Assembly: GCF_900129645.1 (NCBI RefSeq) | Contig: NZ_FSQZ01000001.1 | Location: 1,450,001-1,514,000 of the forward strand | Origin: Acetomicrobium flavidum | GTDB taxonomy: Bacteria > Synergistota > Synergistia > Synergistales > Acetomicrobiaceae | Length of the DNA: 64,000 nucleotides | Reading direction: 5' to 3' | Shown here: positions 38,204 through 46,748 of the stretch, piece by piece | Position numbering within the stretch: the stretch's first letter is position 1 | Layout of the letters: each line of letters opens with the position of its first letter | Translations under genes and position numbers: made by a program | Notes under the pieces: generated by a model | What the model was told of the DNA's origin: nothing | Seen by the model: only the letters and a program-made list of their open reading frames with translations | The model's database searches: none

Positions 38204-39967
38204 TTAGTAATATTTTTGGTACACCTTGTAGGCTCTTTCGCAATATTCCCTCACGACCCGGTGGGTATTGAAGTAACTTGCATTTAAGGCAATGCTATTT
38301 TTCATCATAGAGATCCATCTATCACGATGTTGATAGTACAGCGGAATGACCTTTTCTTCAAGGGTCTTGTATAAGGCTTCAGCATCCTTTGATTCGTCGT
38401 AATGCGTGAGCTCTACCTCCGTGGGCTCAGGCCCTATCGCCCACCCAGTTACGTCTTCTATCCATCCTTCTACCCACCAGCCATCCAATATGGAGAGATT
38501 GAGCACCCCGTTGTGAGCGCACTTCATTCCGCTTGTGCCTGAGGCCTCACGAGGCCTTAAGGGCGTATTTAACCATACATCGACTCCTGCCGTGAGCAAA
38601 CCTGCCAGCTCCATATCGTAGTTTTCAAGAAAGATGACGGGTATTTTGCCGGATAATTCTTTAGAGAAATTTATGACGCGCTGTATCATGGCCTTTCCTT
38701 CTTCGTCGGAAGGATGGGCTTTCCCTGAGAAGATCAACTGAACTTTGCCTGAACAAATGTCTATTAACCTATTTATATCCTTAAAGAGAAGGTCTGCGCG
38801 TTTATAAGCCACTGCTCTGCGAGCAAAGCCTATGGTTAAGATTTCGGCATCAAGCTCAACTCCGGTCCTTTCCAAGATCTTCGAGAAGAGGAACATTTTA
38901 TTTGCCTGGTGTTCTTTCCATAGTTCGTCGTCCTTTAACTTCATCGCCATAACCAACCTTGAAGGGTCGTTTCTCCATCCAGGCATGTGCTCGTCGAAGA
39001 GCTTCTGAATGTTCGAGGATGTCCAACTCGCAGAATGCACACCATTTGTGATGTAATCGATGCTTTCCGTATTATAAAGCTTCTTACTTACTTCTCTATG
39101 CTTTTTCGATACGGCATTAATGAACCTGCTGTATTTAAGGCCAAAATCTACCATCGAAACCCCGCCGTTCGGCATCATTTGCTTCAAGTAATCTACGAAT
39201 ACGGGCGACATCGTCTTTTCTATTAGCTCAAAGGGAAAATAATCGTGACCTGCCGGCACCGGGGTATGAGATGTAAATACTACTTGCTCCTTGATCTTAG
39301 CGAAGTCCACATATCCCTGTTCTCTTAAAAGTTCTAGCGCTAGAAATCCGGCATGTCCTTCATTGAGATGAAAGGTATTTATATTATTGTAGCCGAGGTC
39401 TCGCAGAATTCTAAGGCCTCCTATCCCCAGGATCATCTCCTGACATAGCCTGTACCTCAAGTCTCCACCATAAAGGTACCAAGAAAAGGTTCTATCCTCT
39501 GGAGTGTTTTTGTCGTAATCCGTATCGAGAAAGTATATAGGAACAATATACCCCGATTGACCTACTATTTCGTAAACCCATACCCGAACATGGACAGGTC
39601 TGCCCTCTATTTCTACGTTGACCTCGTTGGGAAGCAGCGTCAATTTTTCCTCTGGGTTCCATTGATAGGGCTCTTCCACTTGCCTTCCATTTTCGTCTAT
39701 ACGCTGTTTAAAATATCCATGCTTGTAGAGGAGGGTAATGCCAACTATTGGAACACCTAAGTCTGCAGAACTTTTAAGGACATCACCGGCTAGAATGCCC
39801 AGCCCACCGGCATAGGTGGGGATGTCGCTTTCTACCCCTATTTCCATGGAAAAGTAAGCTATGGTCCTGTATTTTGGATCCATTTCCATGAGCTTTATGA
39901 GAGATGAACCAACGCCTATATTATAATTCATTAAAGAGCCCTTGTCATGCAGGTTGCTCATTTTCAT
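38204..39967 (-). CDS. glgP: Alpha-glucan phosphorylase (short form)
   Basis: 587 residues, GT35 family, the short type seen in Thermotoga and other anaerobes rather than the ~800-residue E. coli form. Features are IAYFSMEIGVESDIPTYAGG near the N-terminus, FHLNEGHAGFLALE, FTSHTPVPAGHD, FARRAVAYKRADLL and the PLP/phosphate region RPREASGTSGMK. It releases glucose-1-phosphate from glycogen or maltodextrin. AAGGAG is 6 bases before ATG 39967. It is the first gene of the glycogen operon, so synthesis and breakdown genes are expressed together. Confidence 0.93.
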   Translation of the reverse strand: MKMSNLHDKGSLMNYNIGVGSSLIKLMEMDPKYRTIAYFSMEIGVESDIPTYAGGLGILAGDVLKSSADLGVPIVGITLLYKHGYFKQRIDENGRQVEEPYQWNPEEKLTLLPNEVNVEIEGRPVHVRVWVYEIVGQSGYIVPIYFLDTDYDKNTPEDRTFSWYLYGGDLRYRLCQEMILGIGGLRILRDLGYNNINTFHLNEGHAGFLALELLREQGYVDFAKIKEQVVFTSHTPVPAGHDYFPFELIEKTMSPVFVDYLKQMMPNGGVSMVDFGLKYSRFINAVSKKHREVSKKLYNTESIDYITNGVHSASWTSSNIQKLFDEHMPGWRNDPSRLVMAMKLKDDELWKEHQANKMFLFSKILERTGVELDAEILTIGFARRAVAYKRADLLFKDINRLIDICSGKVQLIFSGKAHPSDEEGKAMIQRVINFSKELSGKIPVIFLENYDMELAGLLTAGVDVWLNTPLRPREASGTSGMKCAHNGVLNLSILDGWWVEGWIEDVTGWAIGPEPTEVELTHYDESKDAEALYKTLEEKVIPLYYQHRDRWISMMKNSIALNASYFNTHRVVREYCERAYKVYQKYY

Positions 39968-40141
39968 TCTCGCTCCTTCACTCCATCTAAAGTTTAAATT
40001 CTAAATTATAAACACTTCCTCATTGCCAACCAATTTTTAATTATATCATGTGGCATCCTAAATCCTACATGCCGTTCATCAGGCTCTTATGCAAGAACAT
40101 CTTTCGAGAAAAATTAATACCAATGCTTGCAATGGATATGG

Positions 40142-40160
40142 TATAGTTATTAACGTAACT
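40142..40160 (+). promoter_or_regulatory. Possible operator overlapping a -10 element
   Basis: AGTTA (40145-40149) and TAACT (40156-40160) form an inverted repeat with 6-base spacing, overlapping a -10-like TATAGT (40142-40147). The rest of the 223-base gap 39968-40190 shows only AT-rich sequence. Weak evidence, noted because it precedes the hydrogenase-linked genes. Confidence 0.25.
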
Positions 40161-40190
40161 TTGTTATCGACCTTCAGGGGGTTAAATATA

Positions 40191-40556
40191 ATGAAGATGT
40201 CCGAGATAGAGGCCATTTTGAAAGCGCGTAGACTGTTCGATACAGCGTCCATAGAAAAAGAAGTTGAATATGCCTTTGCATCGGATCTGATGAGCGATGT
40301 ACTTGCCTTTGCCCTTGCCGGCGCTCTTTTGATAACCGGTTTGACGAATATTCAAATAATCAGGACAGCTACAATGCTGGACATGACCGGGATCGTCTTT
40401 GTAAGGAATAAACGTCCCTTGGAAGAGGCAGTTACCCTTGCCAAAAAACTGGATATTCCGGTTTTGCTTTGCCAAATGAGCATGTTTGAGACTTGCGGGG
40501 TACTTTATCAGGCGGGATTAAAGCCCTGTCCTATAGTTCACGAGGAGTCGAATTAA
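40191..40556 (+). CDS. DRTGG-domain protein 1 of hydrogenase-linked cassette
   Basis: 121 residues from ATG 40191, with CAGGGGG 9 bases upstream. An ORF extension to 40089 reads through the likely promoter. It is a small alpha/beta DRTGG domain (family PF07085) of unknown biochemical role, often found next to phosphotransacetylase, CBS domains or hydrogenase regulators. Sequence features are ALAGALLITGLTNIQIIRTA and the C-terminal MFETCGVLYQAGL. It is the first gene of a tight + strand series leading into the hydrogenase operon. A second DRTGG gene with the same C-terminal pattern is at 42314. Confidence 0.78.
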   Translation: MKMSEIEAILKARRLFDTASIEKEVEYAFASDLMSDVLAFALAGALLITGLTNIQIIRTATMLDMTGIVFVRNKRPLEEAVTLAKKLDIPVLLCQMSMFETCGVLYQAGLKPCPIVHEESN

Positions 40557-40557
40557 A

Positions 40558-40992
40558 TTGAGCGAACCACTGGTTTTGGAATTACAAGTTAAGCCTCTCG
40601 ATTTTTTGGCAGCCGGCGAGACGGCAACACAATTTAAGGAAACCCTTAAGTCTTTGGGTTTGGCTCCCGAGATATGCCGGAGGGCGGCAGTTGTGGTTTA
40701 TGAAGCCGAGATGAACATAGTAATCCATGGCGGTGGTGGGGTGATGCGCCTGCAGGTCGAGGAGGACAAGGTGACCATTATGGCGGAAGATGAAGGTCCC
40801 GGAATTGAAAACCTGGAATTAGCCATGCAGGAGGGATATTCTTCAGCGCCTGACTATATAAGAGAGATGGGCTTTGGTGCAGGCATGGGATTGCCAAACA
40901 TCAAGAGAAATTCGGATGAATTATATATCGATACTGCCCCAGGGAAGGGCACTAAGCTGCGCGCGGTGATATACCTCAATAAAGGACGGTGA
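40558..40992 (+). CDS. RsbT/RsbW-like ATP-binding regulator
   Basis: 144 residues, a stand-alone GHKL ATPase domain of the anti-sigma-factor kinase type. The N-box is VVYEAEMNIVIHGGGG, the G1 box AEDEGPGIEN and the G2 region GFGAGMGLPNIKR. Such proteins phosphorylate serine residues on partner proteins or bind sigma factors. The partner here is unknown. The start is TTG 40558, one base after the DRTGG gene stop. GTGA overlap joins it to the next gene. The position between DRTGG and iron-sulfur genes suggests that one of these is its partner. Confidence 0.82.
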   Translation: MSEPLVLELQVKPLDFLAAGETATQFKETLKSLGLAPEICRRAAVVVYEAEMNIVIHGGGGVMRLQVEEDKVTIMAEDEGPGIENLELAMQEGYSSAPDYIREMGFGAGMGLPNIKRNSDELYIDTAPGKGTKLRAVIYLNKGR

Positions 40993-42317
40993 GTTTCTTG
41001 GCTCACGGGGTTAAAATAATGGAACCCTCATGCAGGGGGTGCGTAAATTGTATTAAATCGTGCCCTACAGAAGCGATGAGGGTGATAGAGGGCAAGGTGC
41101 GCATCCTGAGCGAAATTTGCATCGCTTGCGGCGAGTGCATCAGGCGGTGTCCCCATAGGGCCTTACTGTTGGAAGAAGATGAATGGGATTATGTATTGAG
41201 CAAACGTCCAATGGTGGTGGTGACAGACCCTTCCTTTTGCGCCCAGTTTTCATGGCCGCCGGTCCCCGAGCTAACGGCACAGGCGTTGTTCGAACTGGGA
41301 TTTGAACCCATATTTGATGAATATGAGGCGGCATACGATGTGACAGCCTTGGCTGAGGCGAGGGCTATATGCAGCTTGCCCGATACGGCAAAACCGCTAA
41401 TTTCGACCTATTGTCCGGCCGTAGTCCGGTTGATTCAAATTAAGTTCCATGAGCTAATACCGCATTTGGTACCTGTCGAATCTCCGTTAGAGACCAGTAT
41501 AGATTTGTGGAGAGCGCGGACAAGAAGGCGCGACCCCGTTACCCTGGTATCGTCCTGTCCGGCCCGCATTGCTATGGTGCGTTCGCCGGTAGGAAGGGAC
41601 ATAAGCTCTGCGGAGTTTGCCATTTCCACATCCAAGCTCGCTCGAGAAGTCCTGATCGGATCGGGAGATCCTTCAAAGAAGGTGACGATCAATCTTCCCC
41701 TACAGGCTCCGCGTTGGGTTGTGTGGGCAAAGACGGGTGGGGAGTCAATGCATGTACGAAACTTTTCAAGCAGGCCGATAAAGACGCTTGAAGTAGATGG
41801 CCTACGCAATGTCATTAACCTCTTTCAGGAGATGGAGCTGGGGAAGCTCAAAGGCATTGATTATGTCGAGGCCAGAGCATGCGATTTAGGGTGCATCGGT
41901 GGAATCGGCAATGCCGAATCGAGATTTTTGAGCCGCATAAAGATCGACAACATCAAGGTTTCCTTCGATATGAATGAGGAGTATCAAAATAAATTGGAGT
42001 CCATATATGAAGCTAAGATATGGTCTTTGCGGGAATGCATAGTTCCCATTGAGCAGATGCCCTTGGGAGAGGACTTGGCGAGGGCCATGGAAAGGTTAAA
42101 ACAATTGCATGCCGTTTATGCGGAACTCCCTCACCTAGATTGCGGTACTTGCGGCCGGCCTTCCTGCAGGGTTATGGCCGAGGACATAATAAGAGGAGAA
42201 GGTTCGCCTGATGACTGTATATTTAGGCTAAAGGAACGTATTGCCGATTTGTCCAAGGAAATTTATGAGCTTTCCAAGAGGCTGGTACATACGATGACTT
42301 CGGAGGGAAAATCATGA
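40989..42317 (+). CDS. Sensor-like [FeFe]-hydrogenase-related Fe-S protein
   Basis: 442 residues. Two N-terminal [4Fe-4S] sites are C15/C18/C21/C25 and C44/C47/C50/C54. The middle is an [FeFe]-hydrogenase large-subunit domain in which the four H-cluster cubane cysteines seem kept: C142 (STYCP), C190 (SSCPAR), C298 and C302 (RACDLGC). The neighbouring proton-relay cysteine of catalytic enzymes (TSCCP) is Tyr141, and the motif-2 lysine is Arg193. A C-terminal Fe-S domain has CGTCGRPSCR and a distal Cys. The design fits a redox or H2 sensor rather than a turnover enzyme. GTG 40989 overlaps the previous stop. Confidence 0.82.
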   Translation: MSFLAHGVKIMEPSCRGCVNCIKSCPTEAMRVIEGKVRILSEICIACGECIRRCPHRALLLEEDEWDYVLSKRPMVVVTDPSFCAQFSWPPVPELTAQALFELGFEPIFDEYEAAYDVTALAEARAICSLPDTAKPLISTYCPAVVRLIQIKFHELIPHLVPVESPLETSIDLWRARTRRRDPVTLVSSCPARIAMVRSPVGRDISSAEFAISTSKLAREVLIGSGDPSKKVTINLPLQAPRWVVWAKTGGESMHVRNFSSRPIKTLEVDGLRNVINLFQEMELGKLKGIDYVEARACDLGCIGGIGNAESRFLSRIKIDNIKVSFDMNEEYQNKLESIYEAKIWSLRECIVPIEQMPLGEDLARAMERLKQLHAVYAELPHLDCGTCGRPSCRVMAEDIIRGEGSPDDCIFRLKERIADLSKEIYELSKRLVHTMTSEGKS

Positions 42318-42649
42318 AGGTCAAAGAAATATGCGAGAAGTTGGGATTGACGGTTTACGTAGAGGGCAATGGAGACCAGGAAGTCGAAAGGGGGGTCGTG
42401 GGCGATCTGTTAAGCTTCATAATGAGAACCGCTCCTGATGGGGCAGTATGGGTTACCATTCAAAATCACGTCAACGTGGCAGCCGTAGCCGTATTGAAGG
42501 ATATTACGTTTGTTATATTGGCGTCGGGAAGAGAGCCCCTTCAGGAGCTCATCGACAGCTGTTCAAAGGAAAATATCACACTGGCCTCTTCGCAATTGGA
42601 CGCCTTTAAGCTATGCGGAAAGCTGTACGAGCTTGGTCTAAATAAATAA
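42314..42649 (+). CDS. DRTGG-domain protein 2 of hydrogenase-linked cassette
   Basis: 111 residues with the same fold and C-terminal pattern (DAFKLCGKLYELGL) as the DRTGG protein at 40191, so the two are paralogues flanking the ATPase and sensor-like genes. The N-terminus, MKVKEICEKLGLTVYVEG, resembles the ligand-facing part of DRTGG domains. No enzymatic motif is visible. Its ATG overlaps the previous stop by 4 bases, and the PHP gene follows after 5 bases. Confidence 0.75.
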   Translation: MKVKEICEKLGLTVYVEGNGDQEVERGVVGDLLSFIMRTAPDGAVWVTIQNHVNVAAVAVLKDITFVILASGREPLQELIDSCSKENITLASSQLDAFKLCGKLYELGLNK

Positions 42650-42654
42650 AAGAT

Positions 42655-43404
42655 ATGCAACTTTATTGGATGGATCTGCATATTCATACCGTGCTGTCTC
42701 CATGTGCAGAGCTTGAAATGGGCGCCAAGGAGATAGTCGAAAAGTGCCTAGCAGAGGGGGTAGATATAATAGCCATCTCCGATCATAATGCTACAGCAAA
42801 TTCGCTGGCCGTGATCGAAGCGGCTAAGGGTAAACCTTTAACGGTGCTGCCTGCTTTGGAGGTTCAATCGCGCGAGGACATACATACTGTCAGTTTGTTT
42901 CCTGGTTTTGAGGAAGCATCACTTTTTCAGGAGTGGGTATGGGAAAGGCTTGCTCCAATAAAAAACGATCCTGATTTATTCGGTTTTCAGATGATAATTG
43001 ATGAAGATAATAATATACTAAATGAAGTAGATACGCTTTTGATACAAGGCATAGACGCATCTGTGGATGATATCATTGAAGAAGTGAGGAGAAGGGGCGG
43101 AATGTCCATTTTAGCGCATATAGATAGGCAGGCTTATTCGTATCTGGCTGTCTTGGGAATAATTCCCCCCGATCTAAAGATCGATGCTGTGGAGTTATCG
43201 GCTAGGCTGACCTCTGAGGAGGCTCTGTTTTGGAAAAAGCAAGCTTTGAACTATACGATTATTCGATCCTCAGATGCACATCGTTTAAGCGACATAAAGA
43301 GGCAACACGCAACTGCGGTCCTTTTAAAGAGGCCTTCTTTCGACGAAATTGCCTTAGCGCTTCATTCGCAAGACAAAAGGATGGTGATGTGGCCCTGGTC
43401 GTGA
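42655..43404 (+). CDS. PHP-domain metal-dependent phosphoesterase
   Basis: 249 residues. PHP metal motifs are DLHIHTVLSPC at 7-17, ISDHNATANS near 42, SILAHIDRQAYS mid-protein and SSDAHR near the C-terminus. The second paralogue in the window, at 6116, has a different arrangement (TrpH type). The substrate is unknown; related genes accompany hydrogenase clusters in other anaerobes. It ends the cassette. An 87-base gap then leads to hydC, with no clear terminator, so read-through into the hydrogenase operon is possible. Confidence 0.8.
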   Translation: MQLYWMDLHIHTVLSPCAELEMGAKEIVEKCLAEGVDIIAISDHNATANSLAVIEAAKGKPLTVLPALEVQSREDIHTVSLFPGFEEASLFQEWVWERLAPIKNDPDLFGFQMIIDEDNNILNEVDTLLIQGIDASVDDIIEEVRRRGGMSILAHIDRQAYSYLAVLGIIPPDLKIDAVELSARLTSEEALFWKKQALNYTIIRSSDAHRLSDIKRQHATAVLLKRPSFDEIALALHSQDKRMVMWPWS

Positions 43405-43491
43405 CAGATTGCTCTTGACTCTTTTTTGGGAATATGATATCCATCACAAAATGGAAGGGAAGAAATTTATAGTTGTCATAAATATTCCTTA

Positions 43492-43977
43492 ATGGTGGTG
43501 ATGATCGTGGCTTTGAGCACTGTGGATGTGGTTGAAAAGGTTAAAGAGATAGTGGCTCCATGGAAGGGCAAACAGGGAGGTTTGATCCCCATATTGCAGG
43601 AGGTCCAAAGGGAGCTCGGTTATTTGCCGGAAGAGGCGTTGCTCACGATATCTAGAGAGCTGAAAATGCCTAAGGCCGAAGTTTATGGGGTAGCTACGTT
43701 TTATGCCCAGTTTCATTTGAAGCCAAGGGGACGCCATGTCATACGGGTTTGTCGTGGGACTGCCTGTCACGTCAGGGGTAGCTTGCAGATACTCGAAAAG
43801 GTTAAGCAGATGCTTGGCATCGAAGAAAACGAGACCACTGATGACCTGCGTTTTACCCTAGAGCCGGTGGCCTGTTTGGGTGCCTGTGGCCTTGCGCCGG
43901 TCATGATGGTGGATGAGGACACCCATGGACGAATGACTCCCGACAAGATCCAGGCGATCTTGGACAAATATCAATAA
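43492..43977 (+). CDS. hydC: Bifurcating [NiFe] hydrogenase subunit HydC (NuoE-like)
   Basis: 161 residues, a thioredoxin-like [2Fe-2S] protein of the NuoE/HoxE family. The cluster ligands are in RVCRGTACHVRG (C-x4-C) and VACLGACGLAP (C-x3-C). It passes electrons within the NADH-dehydrogenase-like module with HydB. The upstream helical part (YLPEEALLTISRELKMPKAEVYGVATFYAQF) is standard. Start may be ATG 43492 or a later ATG (43498, 43501). It is the first structural gene of the hydrogenase operon. Confidence 0.93.
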   Translation: MVVMIVALSTVDVVEKVKEIVAPWKGKQGGLIPILQEVQRELGYLPEEALLTISRELKMPKAEVYGVATFYAQFHLKPRGRHVIRVCRGTACHVRGSLQILEKVKQMLGIEENETTDDLRFTLEPVACLGACGLAPVMMVDEDTHGRMTPDKIQAILDKYQ

Positions 43978-43983
43978 TTTTCT

Positions 43984-44556
43984 ATGCTTGAAGACCTTTC
44001 TCAGTATATTTTGGACATAGCCGAGAACTCGGCCAAGGCTAAAGCCCGCCAGGTTCTCGTAGAGCTTAAAATTGACAACAGCAAGAAGTTAATAGTTTTA
44101 CGTGTCTCGGATGATGGTTTCGGAATGGATGAAGATCTGTTGAAAAAGGTGGAAGATCCTTTCACTACCACTCGAAAGGAACGCAGGGTAGGTTTAGGGA
44201 TTCCCTTTTTGAAACAGGCGGCCCTTGCATGTGAGGGTTTTTTTAAAATTACATCCGAAAGAGGGAAAGGCACCATTGTCGAAGCAGGATTCAGGAAGGA
44301 TCATATTGATTGCCCACCCCTTGGAGACATAGCGTCTACGATCGCTACATTGATAATGGGGTGGCCTCAGTGCCGATGGATATTTCGTTATGAGGTCGAT
44401 GATAGATCATTCACTTTAGATCTCGCAGACTTGTTGGGATATCTAGAAGACAGAGAACTGCTTAAGTCGCCAAAGGTTGTGTTGTGGATTAAAGAATATA
44501 TTCAAGAAAATATAAGCTTGTTGCATGGGAAAGAGGGGGGCGATGGTATTGCCTAA
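43984..44556 (+). CDS. Stand-alone histidine-kinase-type ATPase domain
   Basis: 190 residues. The GHKL ATPase fold shows an N-box (YILDIAENSAKAKA), G1 (VSDDGFGMDED), an F-box-like DPFTTT and G2 (RVGLGIPFLKQA). There is no phospho-acceptor histidine helix, transmembrane segment or sensor domain. The C-terminal ~80 residues are unrecognised. It is embedded between the structural genes hydC and the small ferredoxin gene, which argues for a job tied to the hydrogenase complex, such as regulation or phosphorylation of a neighbour. That job is inferred from position only. Confidence 0.82.
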   Translation: MLEDLSQYILDIAENSAKAKARQVLVELKIDNSKKLIVLRVSDDGFGMDEDLLKKVEDPFTTTRKERRVGLGIPFLKQAALACEGFFKITSERGKGTIVEAGFRKDHIDCPPLGDIASTIATLIMGWPQCRWIFRYEVDDRSFTLDLADLLGYLEDRELLKSPKVVLWIKEYIQENISLLHGKEGGDGIA

Positions 44557-44920
44557 GATCAGAAATCTGGAGGATCTCAGGAAACTGAAAGAAGAGGCTA
44601 AGGATCTTACTTCAGCACGGTCAGGCGGTAAGAAAAAGATAATAGTGGGGATGGGTACCTGTGGGATAGCAGCAGGTGCCAGAGAAGTATTGACTGCCAT
44701 TTTAAACGAACTCGATAAGCGTGGGATTAAAGACGTAGCTGTCGAAACGACGGGTTGTATAGGTATGTGTCAGTACGAACCCCTTGTCGACATAATAAGG
44801 CCCGGGGAACCTAGAGTGACTTATGGCAACGTTAAACCTGAAGATGTGTCGCGCATTATCGCTGAGCACTTGATTAATGGCAACATCGTTTGGGAAAAAG
44901 TCATTGGAAGAACGGATTAG
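44543..44920 (+). CDS. Thioredoxin-like [2Fe-2S] ferredoxin (HndB-like)
   Basis: About 125 residues. A [2Fe-2S] thioredoxin-fold domain has GMGTCGIAAGAREV (first cysteine pair region) and TTGCIGMCQYEPLVDI (C-x3-C). It resembles HndB, the small subunit accompanying NADP-reducing hydrogenases, and the N-terminal domain of HydB. Possible starts are ATG 44525, ATG 44543 or TTG 44549; the G-rich SD (GAGGGGGG) best fits the last two. It overlaps the ATPase gene and lies 6 bases before hydB. Whether it is part of the purified hydrogenase or an accessory electron carrier cannot be told here. Confidence 0.85.
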   Translation: MVLPKIRNLEDLRKLKEEAKDLTSARSGGKKKIIVGMGTCGIAAGAREVLTAILNELDKRGIKDVAVETTGCIGMCQYEPLVDIIRPGEPRVTYGNVKPEDVSRIIAEHLINGNIVWEKVIGRTD

Positions 44921-44926
44921 GGGGAG

Positions 44927-46726
44927 TTGATCATGGCTATATATCGTGCTCATGTATTGGTTTGTAGGGGAACTGGGTGCACTGCCAGCGGCGCACCGGG
45001 CGTCATGAAAGCCTTTAAGGAAGAGTTGGCCAAGAAAGGCTTGGACAGGGAAGTCATGTTGGTTGAGACCGGTTGTCATGGCATGTGCGAAATGGGTCCG
45101 GTTGTAGTGGTATATCCCGAAGGTGCCTTTTACTGCAGGGTTACTCCGGAAGATGTGCCCGAGATAGTGGAAGAGCATCTCTATAAGGGACGCATAGTGC
45201 AACGCCTTCTTTATACCGTGCCTGAGGACATGGAAAAGGTTCCTTATTACAAGGACATTCCTTTCTATAGTAAGCAGCATCGTATTGTATTGAGCAACTG
45301 CGGATATATAGATCCCGAGAAGATCGAAGAGTACATAGCTCGAGATGGCTATATGGCATTGGGCAAGGCGCTTCTTGAGATGACCCCTGAAGAAGTTCTC
45401 GAGGAAGTCAAAAAATCAGGTTTGAGAGGAAGAGGAGGGGCAGGTTTCCCGACTGGATTGAAATGGGAATTTGCCAAAAAGGCTTCCGGCGACAAGAAAT
45501 ATGTGATATGCAATGCCGACGAAGGAGACCCTGGTGCCTTCATGGACAGGTCCACTCTCGAGGGAGATCCACATTCCGTCATAGAGGGTATGACGATCGG
45601 GGCTTATGTCATAGGGGCTGACGAGGGATACATTTACTGCAGGGCCGAATATCCTCTTGCCATAAAGAGGCTGAAAATAGCTATCGCTCAAGCAGAAGAA
45701 ATGGGGCTACTTGGCGACCATATAATGGGGACGAATTTTTCGTTCCATTTGCATCTGAAGGAAGGTGCGGGCGCATTCGTGTGCGGGGAAGAGACCGCCT
45801 TGATGGCGTCGATAGAGGGCAGACGCGGCATGCCTCGTCCAAGGCCGCCATTTCCGGCACAGCATGGCCTGTGGGGCAAGCCCACGAACATAAATAATGT
45901 CGAGACGTGGGCCAACGTTCCAAGGATTATATTGAACGGGGCAGATTGGTTTGCCTCCATGGGAACAGAAAAATCGAAGGGCACCAAGATCTTTGCCTTG
46001 ACGGGTAAAATTACCAACACCGGCCTTATCGAAGTACCAATGGGAATCACGATCCGTGAAATAATATACGAGCTTGGTGGAGGGATATTGAACGGAAAGG
46101 AATTTAAGGCCGTTCAAATCGGTGGCCCATCGGGCGGCTGTCTTACCAAGGAGCATTTGGATCTGCCGATAGATTATGAATCCCTTACTGCTGCAGGCGC
46201 CATCATGGGCTCCGGTGGTTTGGTCGTAATGGATGAGGACACCTGCATGGTTGACGTTGCCAAGTTCTTCCTCGAATTCACTCAACGCGAATCTTGTGGA
46301 AAGTGCGTTCCCTGTAGAGAGGGCACTAAACAAATGTTGTTGATGCTGCAGAAGATATGTAACGGTGAAGGCACGATGGATGACTTGAGCAAATTGGAAG
46401 AGCTGGCCCATATGGTGAAGGAGACTTCGCTTTGCGGATTGGGACAGACTGCACCTAACCCGGTAATTACGACCATCCGTTACTTCCGAGACGAATATGT
46501 AGCTCACATAAAAGACAAGCGTTGTCCAGCGAAAATTTGTCCGGCATTGATCAAGTACGTAGTGGATCCCGAAAAATGTCGAAAGTGCGGCTTATGCGCC
46601 AGGAACTGCCCAGTTAAATGCATTAGCGGCGATCGACAGACGCCATATTTGATCAACCAAGAAAAATGCATCAAATGCGGGACTTGCATGCAAGTATGCC
46701 CATTTGGTGCAATCGGAAAAGTATAA
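44927..46726 (+). CDS. hydB: Bifurcating [NiFe] hydrogenase subunit HydB (NuoF-like, FMN)
   Basis: 599 residues in three parts. Residues ~8-100 are a [2Fe-2S] thioredoxin-like domain ([21 protein letters not shown]). Residues ~130-520 are the NuoF core with the NADH/FMN site ([18 protein letters not shown]), [13 protein letters not shown] and the [4Fe-4S] site [15 protein letters not shown]. The C-terminus carries two ferredoxin clusters ([22 protein letters not shown]). The extra terminal clusters distinguish it from cyanobacterial HoxF and match HydB-type flavin-bifurcating subunits. It would exchange electrons with NAD and ferredoxin. SD GGGGGAG precedes ATG near 44933 (TTG/ATG options). 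Confidence 0.95.
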   Translation: MIMAIYRAHVLVCRGTGCTASGAPGVMKAFKEELAKKGLDREVMLVETGCHGMCEMGPVVVVYPEGAFYCRVTPEDVPEIVEEHLYKGRIVQRLLYTVPEDMEKVPYYKDIPFYSKQHRIVLSNCGYIDPEKIEEYIARDGYMALGKALLEMTPEEVLEEVKKSGLRGRGGAGFPTGLKWEFAKKASGDKKYVICNADEGDPGAFMDRSTLEGDPHSVIEGMTIGAYVIGADEGYIYCRAEYPLAIKRLKIAIAQAEEMGLLGDHIMGTNFSFHLHLKEGAGAFVCGEETALMASIEGRRGMPRPRPPFPAQHGLWGKPTNINNVETWANVPRIILNGADWFASMGTEKSKGTKIFALTGKITNTGLIEVPMGITIREIIYELGGGILNGKEFKAVQIGGPSGGCLTKEHLDLPIDYESLTAAGAIMGSGGLVVMDEDTCMVDVAKFFLEFTQRESCGKCVPCREGTKQMLLMLQKICNGEGTMDDLSKLEELAHMVKETSLCGLGQTAPNPVITTIRYFRDEYVAHIKDKRCPAKICPALIKYVVDPEKCRKCGLCARNCPVKCISGDRQTPYLINQEKCIKCGTCMQVCPFGAIGKV

Positions 46727-46748
46727 GCCGGCGGAGGAGGATATTGGC

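Noticed and set aside
45707-46507. Long minus-strand ORF of 266 codons
   Set aside because: It is fully inside hydB, which has unmistakable domains on the plus strand.
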